Shown: positions 26,901 through 35,476, counted from the first letter of the stretch. The stretch: 64,000 nt of DNA from an uncultured Porphyromonadaceae bacterium (GCA_902495245.1 CABUWI010000005.1:1-64000); one strand, 5' to 3'. Notes: generated by a model from the letters alone, not told the origin. Program-made: numbers and translations.

Positions 26901-27336
26901 TGGTCTCGGTGAGATAGTAGAAGCCGAAGCTGCTGTAGGGGTTGACCGAATGGCTCAGCTGGCCGGCCTCGGACATGTCGACCTGCACCGGGCCGACGGC
27001 ATAGAAGGTCAGGCCCTTGTCGGTAACGACCGAGCCTACGGGCGGCAGGTCGTCGATGTAGGTGTCGGCGCCGAGAATGTCGGGCAGCATGCGGCCGCCG
27101 TAGCCATAGACGCGCACCCTGAACGGGTCGCTGAAGCCCCAGCTTTTGAGCGTGGCGGCCGGAATGCAGTGCATGCCGCTTTCGTCGACGCTGATTTTCA
27201 CCCACTTGCCTTCACTGAGCACCGATTTGGGCGCATAGGCGTCAAGGTCGAATGCTCCGGCCCTCTCCGGGAAGAGAAGAAGGCACAGGGAGGCAAGAAT
27301 TACTGAACGGTATATGGTATGGAAAAAATTCTTCAT
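23935..27336 (-). CDS. porU: T9SS sortase PorU (C25 gingipain-like)
   Basis: 1133 residues: signal peptide (1-28), N-terminal beta domain, and a C25 peptidase domain with His634 in FIGHGSP and Cys668 in YAATCSF, the expected dyad, then Ig-like domains and a compact C-terminal domain (SVYSLQGTPLW ... GIYVYRAEI). PorU removes the C-terminal signal of T9SS cargo and attaches it to A-LPS at the cell surface, with PorZ, PorV and PorQ (established for Porphyromonas). Length and motif order match. It follows the LolD-like gene by 31 bp. GC content is high and even. Confidence 0.9.
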   Translation of the reverse strand: MKNFFHTIYRSVILASLCLLLFPERAGAFDLDAYAPKSVLSEGKWVKISVDESGMHCIPAATLKSWGFSDPFRVRVYGYGGRMLPDILGADTYIDDLPPVGSVVTDKGLTFYAVGPVQVDMSEAGQLSHSVNPYSSFGFYYLTETTEAVPAIETGGTALSSTDGCATTAPRLLVHEQELTSIGNSGRMFVGEDFRTTRTQTFPFALERRVAGTTLTLKSSFVAAVLSTSATLKHMADDTELPFRSSDQLNRVSGESGAWGTQSVSTKTFSHEGDKIDITLTLTTTGTVRSAYLDYLTLSYTRSLGGSEEFLSTSPQIASEGAGAAGTHVWDVTDPVNPYRLEVGAAGAWRNDRAGVRRYAVWSESDNMPAPRKVADIKNQNLHGDTAMPDMVIIAPDAYMDAANDLADLHHGYQADPLTVATVPLDRVLNEFGSGAFDPGAIRRYLKMLYDRGEAAGKPLSYALLIGKGTFDNRNLTAAGRSQLAPMPLWMSENSLNDSQSYSTDDYFGLLSDNDGTRPAAEKLDIAVGRIPATSRQEAATAVDKIRQYLYSMPSGAWRTRMTLLADDENQGQHMDQAERLISNLQSGRAGRHMLVDKIYCDAYVRANSTYPQAREELFGDFADGINIFAFIGHGSPTALGSKLIITPVDFRDRFHIRRLPFFYAATCSFLHWDSDITSKAEEMMFQADGGFIGCISALRPVFITNNGTLSAAFGLTLGETDEQGNPLSIGQIYMRAKNRVNNDSNKLRYVLMADPALRPVLPAARMTLDAINGIAVSSDEPFTAMARQKLTLTGRILNPDGTEMTDFNGTVSATLYDAEFSTTSHGYGEGRQVTFEQKGGMLFTAAGTATDGRFTVNVQMPAVIADNFRPATLNLFATESDKDDATRRHASAISRDLYAFGYDEDAEPDTEVPVIGSMTLNDSSFKPGGKVNTDPLLLATVSDNTGINLSSAGVGQKMTLTIDERETFSDLSIYFTPDPVPTRGAMSGSLAYPLSGLEPGAHTLRLRVWDIAGNYADRTLDCRVVEGLAPEIYEVFTDAMPARTQARFYVRHNRPDQMVKVKISVYSLQGTPLWSAETESRSNMETTLPLTWDLRDTTGRRVSRGIYVYRAEISSGGSTMTTKSKKMAVAAE

Positions 27337-27367
27337 GACTAACCCTTTAACGCACGCACGGGGCCGT

Positions 27368-28021
27368 TTATTGCACGAGGCGTCCGTCGGCCAGGCGAAT
27401 GGTGCGGTCGGCCATGGCGGCGAGGCCTTCGTCGTGGGTCACGATGACGAAGCTCTGGCCGCGGTCGCGGCGCAGTTCGAAGAAGAGGCGGTGAAGTTCG
27501 TCGCGGTTGGCCGAGTCGAGCGCGCCGCTCGGCTCGTCGGCAAGCACAACCTGGGGGTTGTTGATGAGCGCGCGGGCAACGGCCGCCCTCTGGCGCTCGC
27601 CGCCCGACAGCTGCGATGGCTTGTGGGTCAGGCGCTTGCCGAGCCCCATATAGCCCAGCAGGTCGCGCGCGGCGTCCATGGCTTTTGAGCGCGCTGCGCC
27701 GCCGATGAGGGCCGGCAGCGCAACGTTTTCTTCGAGCGTGAATTCGGGCAGAAGGTTGTGGAACTGGAACACGAAGCCGATGTGGCGGTTGCGGAAGGCG
27801 GCCAGTTTGTTGTCGCCGAGCCTGAAGAGGTCGATGCCGTCAATGCGCACCGTGCCCGAGTCGGGGCGCTCGAGCGACCCCATGATTTGCAGCAGGGTGG
27901 TCTTGCCGGCGCCGCTCGGCCCGACAATGGCCACGACCTCCGAGTCGTCGACCGCGAGCGAGATGCCGCGCAACACCTCCAGCCGCTCGAAGCGCTTGTG
28001 AATGTCGCTGACCTCGATCAT
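27368..28021 (-). CDS. LolD-like ABC transporter ATPase
   Basis: 217 residues with Walker A GPSGAGKT (34-41), signature LSGGERQR (about residue 138), Walker B VVLADEP (about 157) and a switch histidine in VTHDEG. Closest to the LolD/MacB/FtsE type that powers lipoprotein release or efflux permeases; no permease gene is adjacent, so the partner is unknown. Its GTP-side neighbour ribBA overlaps by 4 bp. Confidence 0.85.
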   Translation of the reverse strand: MIEVSDIHKRFERLEVLRGISLAVDDSEVVAIVGPSGAGKTTLLQIMGSLERPDSGTVRIDGIDLFRLGDNKLAAFRNRHIGFVFQFHNLLPEFTLEENVALPALIGGAARSKAMDAARDLLGYMGLGKRLTHKPSQLSGGERQRAAVARALINNPQVVLADEPSGALDSANRDELHRLFFELRRDRGQSFVIVTHDEGLAAMADRTIRLADGRLVQ

Positions 28022-29226
28022 AGGTGCAGGTCGTGGCCCATGCGCGTGCGTTTGGTGCGCAGGTAGTTGCGGTTATATTCGTTGGGCTCGACCTCGATGG
28101 GCACGGTCTCGACGATTTCGAGCCCGTAGCCCTGCAGGCCGATGCGCTTGGTGGGGTTGTTGCTCATCAGGCGCATGCGGCTGACGCCGATTGCCCTGAG
28201 AATCTGCGCGCCCACGCCATAGTCGCGCTCGTCGGCCTTGTGGCCCAGGCAGATGTTGGCGTCGACGGTGTCCATGCCCTCTTCCTGGAGCTTGTAGGCT
28301 TTCATCTTTTCCATGAGGCCGATGCCGCGGCCTTCTTGCATCAGGTATACGATTGCGCCGCGCCCTTCGCGCTCGACGGCCTCCATGGCGCGGTGAAGCT
28401 GCTCGCCGCAGTCGCAGCGGTGAGAGCCGAAAATGTCGCCCGTGGCACACGACGAGTGCACGCGCACCAGCGCCGGCTCGTCGCCGCTCAGGTCGCCCTT
28501 GACCAGGGCTATGTGTTCAAGGCCGTTGCGCTTTTCGCGGAAGGGAATGGCGCGGAACCGGCCCCAGCGCGTGGGCAGGTCGACCTCGACGCCCTGTTCG
28601 ATGAGCGACTCCGTGCGGTTGCGGTAGGCCACGAGGTCGGCAATCGAGATGAGCTTGAAGCCCCACTCGTCGGCCTTGCGGCGCAGTTCGGGCAGTCGGG
28701 CCATGGTGCCGTCGTCGCTCATGATTTCCATCAGCGCCGCAACGGGCTGCAGCCCCGCAAGGCGCGCCAGGTCGACGCCGGCCTCGGTGTGGCCCGTGCG
28801 CTGCAGCACGCCGTAGTCCTGGGCATAGAGCGGGTTGATGTGGCCCGGCCGGCCGAAGGTGGAGGGGGTTGACGCCGGGTCGGCCAGGGCGCGGATTGTT
28901 GCGCAGCGGTCGTTGATGCTCACGCCCGTCGAGCAGCCCTCGAGCTTGTCGACGGTTACGGTGAACGGAGTGCCGAGCACCGACGTGTTCTCTTCGACCT
29001 GACGGTCGAGGCCGAGCTCGCGCGCGCGGCTCATGGTCAGCGGCACGCAGAGCACCCCGCGCGCGTTCTTGAGCATGAAGTTGACCTGCTCGGGCGTGAT
29101 TTTTTCGGCCGCGATAATGAGGTCGCCTTCGTTTTCGCGGTCTTCGTCGTCGACGACGATTACAAATTGGCCTTGCCGAAAGGCTTCGATGGCCTCTTCT
29201 ATTGAGTCGAGTTTAATGCTGTTCAT
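28018..29226 (-). CDS. ribBA: Bifunctional DHBP synthase / GTP cyclohydrolase II
   Basis: Supplies both precursors of riboflavin. 402 residues: DHBP synthase (residues 1-200, with DDEDRENEGDL at 26-36 and RTGHTEAGVDLARL at 143-156) and GTP cyclohydrolase II (205-395) with zinc ligands Cys260, Cys271 and Cys273 in the HRCDCGEQ region, then a GRGIGLMEK motif. Both active sites look intact. It overlaps the permease gene upstream by 14 bp and the ATPase downstream by 4 bp. Confidence 0.96.
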   Translation of the reverse strand: MNSIKLDSIEEAIEAFRQGQFVIVVDDEDRENEGDLIIAAEKITPEQVNFMLKNARGVLCVPLTMSRARELGLDRQVEENTSVLGTPFTVTVDKLEGCSTGVSINDRCATIRALADPASTPSTFGRPGHINPLYAQDYGVLQRTGHTEAGVDLARLAGLQPVAALMEIMSDDGTMARLPELRRKADEWGFKLISIADLVAYRNRTESLIEQGVEVDLPTRWGRFRAIPFREKRNGLEHIALVKGDLSGDEPALVRVHSSCATGDIFGSHRCDCGEQLHRAMEAVEREGRGAIVYLMQEGRGIGLMEKMKAYKLQEEGMDTVDANICLGHKADERDYGVGAQILRAIGVSRMRLMSNNPTKRIGLQGYGLEIVETVPIEVEPNEYNRNYLRTKRTRMGHDLHL

Positions 29227-31114
29227 GGGTCAGGACTTTTTGTATTTCGGGAATGATGTTTTCAATTTTGCGCACGTTGCGCAGCAGGCGCCGCTGCCAG
29301 GGCAGCGACAGCAGCCACACCGTCAGCCCCGCGGGGAAGACCCACATGCACAGGGCCGACCAGCGCGAGCCGCGCGCAGGGTGGAGAATGCGGAAGTTTT
29401 CGATGACGGGCAGGGAGTTGAGCTCGTCGACGAGGCGCTGCGAGCGCGTGTTGGCAACGTAGGCCACCGTCGGCTCGAGCTGTGCGTTGAGCGCCGCGAT
29501 GTCGGCCGACGCTATGCCGCCGCGCCAGTAGGCCGCGTAGCCCGCGGGGCGGCGGTAGCGCTCCAGAAATTTCCGGCAGCTCTCGCGCGTCTGCTCCAGT
29601 CGCTCCAGGGCGCCCTCGGTGCTGACGTCTTCAATAATCACCTCCTTGACGCCGAGCGTGCGCGTGTTCTTGCCGGTGAGTATGCGCAGCAGCCTCATGT
29701 AGCTGTCGGCGTTGAACACGGCCGAGTCGTTGACCGACTTGTAGGTAACGAAGATGCCCAGCGGCAGCAGCACGGCCGAACTGAGCCAGACGCCCTGCCA
29801 CACCGGCAGCTCGCCGTCGCGCGCAAGGCGATAGCCCGTGTTGTCGATGATGTAGTAGAAGATGAACAGGAACACGCTGATGACCAGCGGCGTGCCGATG
29901 CCGCCCTTGCGTATGATGGCGCCCAGCGGCGCGCCGATGAAAAAGAACACCAGGCAGGCCAGCGACAGCGTGAAGCGGCGGTGGAGCTCGATGCCGTGGC
30001 GCCGCAGAATCGAGCGCTCGTCTTTGGTGTAATATGAGCGGCTGATGTAGTTCATGCGCTTCTGCTCGAGGCCCGAGCGCGCGTGCTGAATCAGGCGCCG
30101 GCGCCCCTCGGACGACATGGCCGTGCGCGCCGAGTCGGGGTCGTAGGTCAGGCGCGGGCGCACGTCGGCGCCCCTCTCGGCCGCCGGAATGTCGGCCGGC
30201 TGCAGCCCTATGATTTTTTCCGAAGCAATCTCGTCGGCCGTCTTGGCGCCGATTGAGTCGAGACGGTGGTGAATCGAGTCGATGGAGTGGGTCAGCTGCT
30301 TGACGTTCTTGCCGGCATAGGTGGCGCGAATGTCGCCCTCGTCAATCATTTCGAGGTTCATGTTGAAGGCCACCGAAATCATCTTCGTCTTGAACTCCTC
30401 GCGGCGATAAAGGCGGTTGCGCTCGGAGCGTATTCCGCCCGAACTCTCGCGCAGGTTCTCGAAGAGCTCGCCCGTGTGGAGCGTCAGATAGAGGTGGGTC
30501 TTGTCGGGGGCGGTGCGCAGCGTGGCGCTGTCGGCCAGAATGACGCGCGACCGCTCGAAGCCCTGGCGCAGGTCGTAGATCATCACGTCATAGAGCATGC
30601 CCGACTCGCGGTTTTTAGCCCCGACGTAGATGTTGATGTTGGGCAGCTGATAATTGAACTCGCCCTCCACGATGTCGAGCTCGGGCGTTTTTTGGCGCAT
30701 CGACTTCAGCAGCGTCCACATCTTGGTTTGCGCAACGGGCAGCACGTTGTTCTGGAAGAAAAACGCACCGATGGCCACGAACACCATCAGCACAATCAGC
30801 GGCCTCATCACGCGGAACAGCGAGATGCCCCCCGCCTTCATGGCCGTCAGCTCGAAGCTCTCGCCGATGTTGCCGAACGTCATCAGGCTTGCCAGCAAGA
30901 CGGCCAGCGGCAGCGCCATCGGCACCATTGACAGCGCCGCATAGAAAAACAGCTCAGTCAGCATGCCCATGCCCAGCCCCTTGCCTACGAGGTCCTGCAT
31001 GTGGAGCCACAGAAACTGCATCAGCACGATGAACGTGCAGATACAGAACGTCATGGCAAACAGCGGCAAAAACTGCTTGAGCATGAACCAATCGAGTCGT
31101 TTAAGCCCTATCAC
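29213..31114 (-). CDS. LptF/LptG-family (YjgP/YjgQ) permease
   Basis: 633 residues: three N-terminal membrane segments (around 13-35, 50-75 and 105-125), a long periplasmic beta-jellyroll region and three C-terminal segments (around 370-450), followed by a long soluble tail of about 170 residues. The family forms the inner-membrane part of the LPS export system. The single-gene arrangement is usual in Bacteroidota. The start is GTG at 31114 (MIGLKRLDWF); the -7 box TAACTTTG (31119-31126) ends only 4 bp upstream, so the message is probably leaderless. It is the first of nine same-strand genes reaching to yidD. Confidence 0.85.
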   Translation of the reverse strand: MIGLKRLDWFMLKQFLPLFAMTFCICTFIVLMQFLWLHMQDLVGKGLGMGMLTELFFYAALSMVPMALPLAVLLASLMTFGNIGESFELTAMKAGGISLFRVMRPLIVLMVFVAIGAFFFQNNVLPVAQTKMWTLLKSMRQKTPELDIVEGEFNYQLPNINIYVGAKNRESGMLYDVMIYDLRQGFERSRVILADSATLRTAPDKTHLYLTLHTGELFENLRESSGGIRSERNRLYRREEFKTKMISVAFNMNLEMIDEGDIRATYAGKNVKQLTHSIDSIHHRLDSIGAKTADEIASEKIIGLQPADIPAAERGADVRPRLTYDPDSARTAMSSEGRRRLIQHARSGLEQKRMNYISRSYYTKDERSILRRHGIELHRRFTLSLACLVFFFIGAPLGAIIRKGGIGTPLVISVFLFIFYYIIDNTGYRLARDGELPVWQGVWLSSAVLLPLGIFVTYKSVNDSAVFNADSYMRLLRILTGKNTRTLGVKEVIIEDVSTEGALERLEQTRESCRKFLERYRRPAGYAAYWRGGIASADIAALNAQLEPTVAYVANTRSQRLVDELNSLPVIENFRILHPARGSRWSALCMWVFPAGLTVWLLSLPWQRRLLRNVRKIENIIPEIQKVLTHEQH

Positions 31115-31118
31115 ACCG

Positions 31119-31126
31119 CAAAGTTA
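31119..31126 (-). promoter_or_regulatory. -7 box of the permease gene, leaderless arrangement
   Basis: TAACTTTG on the minus strand, 4 bp from the GTG start. A clear -33 element was not seen. Confidence 0.55.
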
Positions 31127-31252
31127 CGCATTTTTTTCGACTCCGCCCCACTGCCTTTTCAGATGCGGCAGGCGGTAGTTTGCCCGGCAAACAGACCCAT
31201 CGAAGTTTTTCTGCTGAAAACCAGCAATATAAAAATACGAAAGCGAAAGTTT

Positions 31253-31284
31253 TTTGCTTTTCTTTCGTTTTCTTTGTAATTTTG
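31253..31284 (+). promoter_or_regulatory. Bacteroidota-type promoter for the receiver/PEP-synthase-like gene
   Basis: TTTG (31253-31256), 20 bp, TAATTTTG (31277-31284): an exact match to the consensus, with a leader of about 35 nt before the ATG at 31325. Confidence 0.75.
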
Positions 31285-31324
31285 CGATTGCGTTCTTTCG
31301 AATCAAAAACCGATATAAAACAAT

Positions 31325-34279
31325 ATGGAAAACTACGGTAGCCGGCTCTACCTGCGCGACACGGCTTTCAACGAGCTGATGCAGCGCCGAATCCACAGCG
31401 TGCTGCTCATCGCCTCGCCCTACGACGCCTTCATGATGGAAGAGGACGGCCGCGTCGAAGAGCAGCTCTATTTCGAATACGTGGCGCTGAACCTGTCGTC
31501 GCCGCCGCGAGTTACGCGCGTCAACGACACGGCCGAGGCCATGGCCGTGCTGGCCGACAAGGCTTTCGACCTCATCATAGCCATGCCCGGCCCCGACCCG
31601 GGCGAGAGCTTCAGCGGCCTGCGCGAAATCCGCGCCCTGGCGCCGGCAACGCCCGTGGTGGTGCTGACGCCTTTCAGCAAGGAGGTGAGCCGCCGCCTCG
31701 CCAACGAAGACCTCTCGGCCGTTGACTACGTCTTTTCGTGGCTCGGCAACATGGACCTGCTGCTGGCCATCATCAAGCTGCTCGAAGACCGCATGAACGC
31801 CGACCACGACGTCAACACCGTCGGCATTCAGACAATAATGCTCGTCGAGGACTCCGTGAGGTTCTACTCGTCGGTGCTGCCCCATCTCTATAAGTTTCTG
31901 TTGCAGCAGAGCCTCCACTTCTCGACCGAGGCGCTGAACGAACACGAGCAGATGCTGCGCATGCGCGGCCGCCCCAAGGTGGTGCTGGCCCGTAACTACG
32001 AAGAGGCCGTCGAGCTCTACGACAAGTATGGCGAGAACATGCTCGGCGTCATCACCGACGTCAGCTTCATGCGCGGCGGCCTGAAGGACAGCCGCGCCGG
32101 CCTGAGCCTTGCGCGCTACATCAGAGAGCGCGACGCCTACGTGCCGATAATCGTCGAGAGCAGCGAGTCGGAAAACCGCCTCTGCATGGACGAGTTCCAT
32201 GGCATCTTCCTCGACAAGAATTCAAAGAAACTGCCCGTCGACCTGGGCGACGCAATAACCGAGAATTTCGGTTTCGGCGATTTCATTATGCGCGACCCCG
32301 CCACTGGCGCCGAAATCATGCGCATAACCTCGCTCAAAGACCTGCAGTATAAGATGATGGAGATTCCCGACGCCACGCTCTATTATCACGCCAAGCGCAA
32401 CGACATCAGCCGCTGGCTCTATTCGCGCGCAATGTTCCCCATTGCCGAGGTCATCAAGCAGCACCGCACCCGCTCGCTCGACGACGTGCCGCAGGCGCGC
32501 CTCCATTTTCTCGACGCCATCGTGAGCTACCGCCGCATGAAAAACCGCGGCGTCGTGGCCGTCTTCCAGAAAGACCGCTTTGACCGCTACAGCAACTTTG
32601 CCCGCATCGGCAAGGGCTCGCTCGGCGGCAAGGGGCGCGGCCTCGCCTTCATCGACTCCATAATCAAGAAATACCCGCAGACCGACGCCCTCGAAGGCAC
32701 CAAGGTGAACATCACCATTCCGCGAACGGTCGTGCTCTGCACCGACCTGTTCGACGAGTTCATGGCCGCCAACGGACTCTATCCGCTGGCGCTGAGCGAC
32801 GCCCCCGACTCGGAAATCCACGCCGCCTTCATCGCCGCCAAGTTGCCCGACCACGTTGTCGACGACCTCCGCGCCCTGCTCGAGGTTGTTGACAAGCCGC
32901 TGGCCGTGCGCTCATCGTCGCTGCTCGAAGACTCGCACTATCAGCCCTTTGCCGGCGTCTATGCCACCTACATGATTCAGAACCGGCCTGACGACCGCGA
33001 GCGCACGCTGCGCATGCTGGCCGATGCCGTCAAGAGCGTCTATGCCTCCGTGTTCTATGCCGACTCGAAGGCCTACATGACCGCCACGTCCAACGTCATC
33101 GACCAGGAGAAGATGGCCGTCATCGTCCAGGAGGTCGTCGGCGTGCGCCATGCCGACCTCTACTTCCCGTCGTTCTCGGGCGTGGGCCGCTCGCTCAACT
33201 ACTATCCCCTCGGGGCCGAGCGCGCCGAAGAGGGCGTGGTGCAGGTGGCCGTCGGACTGGGCAAGACCATAGTCGAAGGGGGCACGGCTCTGCGATTCTC
33301 GCCCGCCCACCCGACGAAGGTGCTCCAGACCAGCACGCTCGACCTGGCCCTGCGCGACACGCAGACCCGCATGCTCGCACTCGACATGACCCCCGACGCC
33401 CCCTCGGACTTCACGGCCGACGACGGCTTCAACCTCCGCGCCCTGCGCGTGCAACACGTGGCCGCCGACGGCTCGCTGAAGTTCATGGTCTCCACCTTCG
33501 ACCCCGACGACCAGGTGATTCGCGACACCGACGCCGGTCCCGGCCGCAAGGTCGTTACGTTTGCCAACATGCTCAACCACGGCTCTTTCCCCCTGGCCGA
33601 GGCCGCCGACTTCATGCTCCGCACAGGTCAGCGCGAAATGGGGCGCCCCGTCGAAATCGAGTTTGCCGGAACAGTCAACGCCGCCAACGACGGCACCATC
33701 TACTGGCTTCAGATTCGCCCAATCGTCGACAAGAAGGAAACGGGCGACGAGGCCGTGCTCTCTCTGCCCGACGACCGCGTCATTCTGCGCTCAACCTCGG
33801 CCCTGGGCAACGGCAACATCGATGGCGTCAGCACCGTCATGTACGTCCGCCCCGAGGCGTTCAGCTCCTCGGCCACGCCCGCCATTGCCCGCGAAATCGA
33901 AAAGCTCAACCGCGGCTTTCTCGACGCCGGCGAGCCCTACCTGCTCATCGGCCCGGGGCGCTGGGGCTCGTCCGACCCCGCGCTCGGCATTCCCGTCAAG
34001 TGGCCCCACATTTCCGGGGCGCGCCTCATAGTCGAGTCCTCACTGCCCGGCTATCGCATCGAGCCGAGTCAGGGCACCCACTTCTTCCAGAACCTCACCA
34101 GTGTCGGCGTAGGCTACTTCACCATCGACAATGGCACGGGCTTCTACGACGTCGGCTATCTCGACGCCCGCCCCGCCCTCTACGAGAGCCAACACCTGCG
34201 CATTGTCCGCTTCGACTCCCCGTTGCCCATCGCCCTCAACGGCCGCAAAGGCTTCGGCATCGTCGCCAAACCCGACTGA
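31325..34279 (+). CDS. Receiver-receiver-PPDK N-terminal-like fusion protein
   Basis: 984 residues. Residues about 18-155 resemble a degenerate response-regulator receiver; residues about 168-310 a second one opening IMLVEDSVRFY with Asp244 region TDVSF; the rest is a pyruvate/PEP-binding ATP-grasp domain of the PEP synthase/PPDK N-terminal type, with GSLGGKGRGLAF near 428 and VRSSSLLEDS near 527. The swivelling phosphohistidine and PEP-utilising domains of full PPDK are absent, so a complete PPDK reaction is not expected; ATP-dependent phosphotransfer to an unknown partner or pure signalling is possible. Such proteins recur in Bacteroidales as hypothetical PEP/pyruvate-binding proteins. Domain calls rest on pattern, not alignment. 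Confidence 0.8.
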   Translation: MENYGSRLYLRDTAFNELMQRRIHSVLLIASPYDAFMMEEDGRVEEQLYFEYVALNLSSPPRVTRVNDTAEAMAVLADKAFDLIIAMPGPDPGESFSGLREIRALAPATPVVVLTPFSKEVSRRLANEDLSAVDYVFSWLGNMDLLLAIIKLLEDRMNADHDVNTVGIQTIMLVEDSVRFYSSVLPHLYKFLLQQSLHFSTEALNEHEQMLRMRGRPKVVLARNYEEAVELYDKYGENMLGVITDVSFMRGGLKDSRAGLSLARYIRERDAYVPIIVESSESENRLCMDEFHGIFLDKNSKKLPVDLGDAITENFGFGDFIMRDPATGAEIMRITSLKDLQYKMMEIPDATLYYHAKRNDISRWLYSRAMFPIAEVIKQHRTRSLDDVPQARLHFLDAIVSYRRMKNRGVVAVFQKDRFDRYSNFARIGKGSLGGKGRGLAFIDSIIKKYPQTDALEGTKVNITIPRTVVLCTDLFDEFMAANGLYPLALSDAPDSEIHAAFIAAKLPDHVVDDLRALLEVVDKPLAVRSSSLLEDSHYQPFAGVYATYMIQNRPDDRERTLRMLADAVKSVYASVFYADSKAYMTATSNVIDQEKMAVIVQEVVGVRHADLYFPSFSGVGRSLNYYPLGAERAEEGVVQVAVGLGKTIVEGGTALRFSPAHPTKVLQTSTLDLALRDTQTRMLALDMTPDAPSDFTADDGFNLRALRVQHVAADGSLKFMVSTFDPDDQVIRDTDAGPGRKVVTFANMLNHGSFPLAEAADFMLRTGQREMGRPVEIEFAGTVNAANDGTIYWLQIRPIVDKKETGDEAVLSLPDDRVILRSTSALGNGNIDGVSTVMYVRPEAFSSSATPAIAREIEKLNRGFLDAGEPYLLIGPGRWGSSDPALGIPVKWPHISGARLIVESSLPGYRIEPSQGTHFFQNLTSVGVGYFTIDNGTGFYDVGYLDARPALYESQHLRIVRFDSPLPIALNGRKGFGIVAKPD

Positions 34280-34316
34280 CCCTCCGCCACCGTCGCGGAC
34301 GAGGGAACGCCTCGGA

Positions 34317-34410
34317 GTAGGGACGCACGGTCCGTGCGTCCGCGGTAACGCCCAATATTGCAGTGGGTTATACTCTCCGTAAAGCGGACGCACGAACCGT
34401 GCGTCCCTAC
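34317..34410. repeat. Double-hairpin palindromic element, type 1, copy C
   Basis: Starts GTAGGGACGCACGG, ends CCGTGCGTCCCTAC, 94 bp, with a central CAATATTGCA. It follows the stop of the 31325 gene. Confidence 0.9.
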
Positions 34411-34418
34411 CCTTTGGC

Positions 34419-34451
34419 ATACCGGCCATCGCCAGCGGCGATGGCCGGTAT
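34419..34451. repeat. 15-bp perfect hairpin
   Basis: ATACCGGCCATCGCC (34419-34433) pairs with its full complement (34437-34451) across a 3-nt loop. No T tract follows on either strand, so a simple rho-independent terminator is unlikely. It sits 8 bp after the type 1 element. Confidence 0.8.
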
Positions 34452-34496
34452 AGGAATTTCCCGCGCTGAACGCTTCGTCATCGGGAGCGTGCGCCG

Positions 34497-34504
34497 TAAC
34501 TTTG
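34497..34504 (+). promoter_or_regulatory. -7 box of the small membrane protein / ThrE run
   Basis: TAACTTTG, 26 bp before the first ATG at 34531. The -33 region is weak (CTTC). Confidence 0.5.
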
Positions 34505-34530
34505 CGCTGTTCAAACTTAAAAGCAACGTT

Positions 34531-34737
34531 ATGGTTATGAATCATTCAATGATTGTCTGGTGTGTGATTGCCGGAGTGCTGTTTGCCGCATTCCTGTTCA
34601 GGGCGGTAGAGAGGTATCTGACCGAGTGTCGGCGCGACGAGCGGCCGCGGCCGCGTCTGTTCGACATCGGCCGGGAGAAGGATATTTTTTATGCGCCCGG
34701 CGATGCCGACGAAGACGATGACTTCGAAGACCTGTGA
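34531..34737 (+). CDS. Small single-pass membrane protein, 68 aa
   Basis: One hydrophobic helix (about residues 7-24) followed by a short basic stretch and an acidic tail (DADEDDDFEDL). Unknown family. Start ATG at 34531 or 34537; the -7 box at 34497 fits either and excludes the longer upstream frame, which runs through the palindromic element. Its end overlaps the first ThrE gene by 47 bp, suggesting coupling to the exporter. Confidence 0.6.
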   Translation: MVMNHSMIVWCVIAGVLFAAFLFRAVERYLTECRRDERPRPRLFDIGREKDIFYAPGDADEDDDFEDL

Positions 34738-35476
34738 TGCCGCGGCCGCGGCCGCCTTTCTCGCCGACTATTGCGCGTGGCTGCTCGGTTGCGGCGCAAC
34801 CTGCATACGCATCGAGAAGAACGCGCGGCGCATGGCGCGGGCCTTCGGCCTTGAGGCCGACCTCTGCATCATGCCCGCCCACGTCCACGTGGCCGTCGGG
34901 GGCGCCACGGCCATGAGCCGCGCGGCCCGCTGCGGCATCAGTTTCAGCCTCAACGCGCGCCTGAGCCGCCTGAGCTGGGCGGTCGCCGACGGACGTTGCG
35001 GTCTGCAGGGCGCCGTCAGACGTCTGGAGCGGATAAAACGCACGCCCCCGGCGCCGCGCGCCGAGGTGCTGGTGCTTGCAAGCGTGGCCAACGCGTCGTT
35101 TTGCCGGCTGTTCGGCGGCGACGCCGTGGCCATGGCCATCGTGCTGCTCGCCACCATGGCCGGCTTCCGCCTCAGGCAGCTCATGGTCGAGGCCGGGCGC
35201 GACGTGAGGGCGGCCGTGTTCTGCGCGGCCTTCTTCTCGGCGTCGCTGAGTGCCGCGGGCCATGTCTTCGGCCTCGGCTCCACGCCCGAGATAGCGCTGG
35301 CCACGAGTGTGCTCTATCTGATTCCGGGCGTGCCCTACATCAATGCGGTCAGCGACATGCTTGACCGCCACTATCTCTGTGCGTTCAGCCGATTCTGCGA
35401 TGCGGCCGTGCTCACCGGCTGCCTGGCGGCTGGTCTGTGCGGCGGAATTTTTCTGTTGGATCTGAAATGGTTTTGA
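34691..35476 (+). CDS. ThrE-family exporter subunit, N-terminal (DUF1212-type) part
   Basis: About 261 residues with a soluble N-terminal region and several hydrophobic segments toward the C-terminus (e.g. DAVAMAIVLLATMAGF, LATSVLYLIPGVPY, AAGLCGGIFLL). The pattern IEKNARRMARAFG ... MPAHVHVAVGG is typical of the ThrE/YjjP family of threonine/serine or succinate-type exporters. In this organism the exporter is split over two genes; the next gene supplies the short YjjB-like half, with a 10-bp overlap. Starts at 34703 and 34718 are also possible. Confidence 0.82.
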   Translation: MRPAMPTKTMTSKTCDAAAAAAFLADYCAWLLGCGATCIRIEKNARRMARAFGLEADLCIMPAHVHVAVGGATAMSRAARCGISFSLNARLSRLSWAVADGRCGLQGAVRRLERIKRTPPAPRAEVLVLASVANASFCRLFGGDAVAMAIVLLATMAGFRLRQLMVEAGRDVRAAVFCAAFFSASLSAAGHVFGLGSTPEIALATSVLYLIPGVPYINAVSDMLDRHYLCAFSRFCDAAVLTGCLAAGLCGGIFLLDLKWF

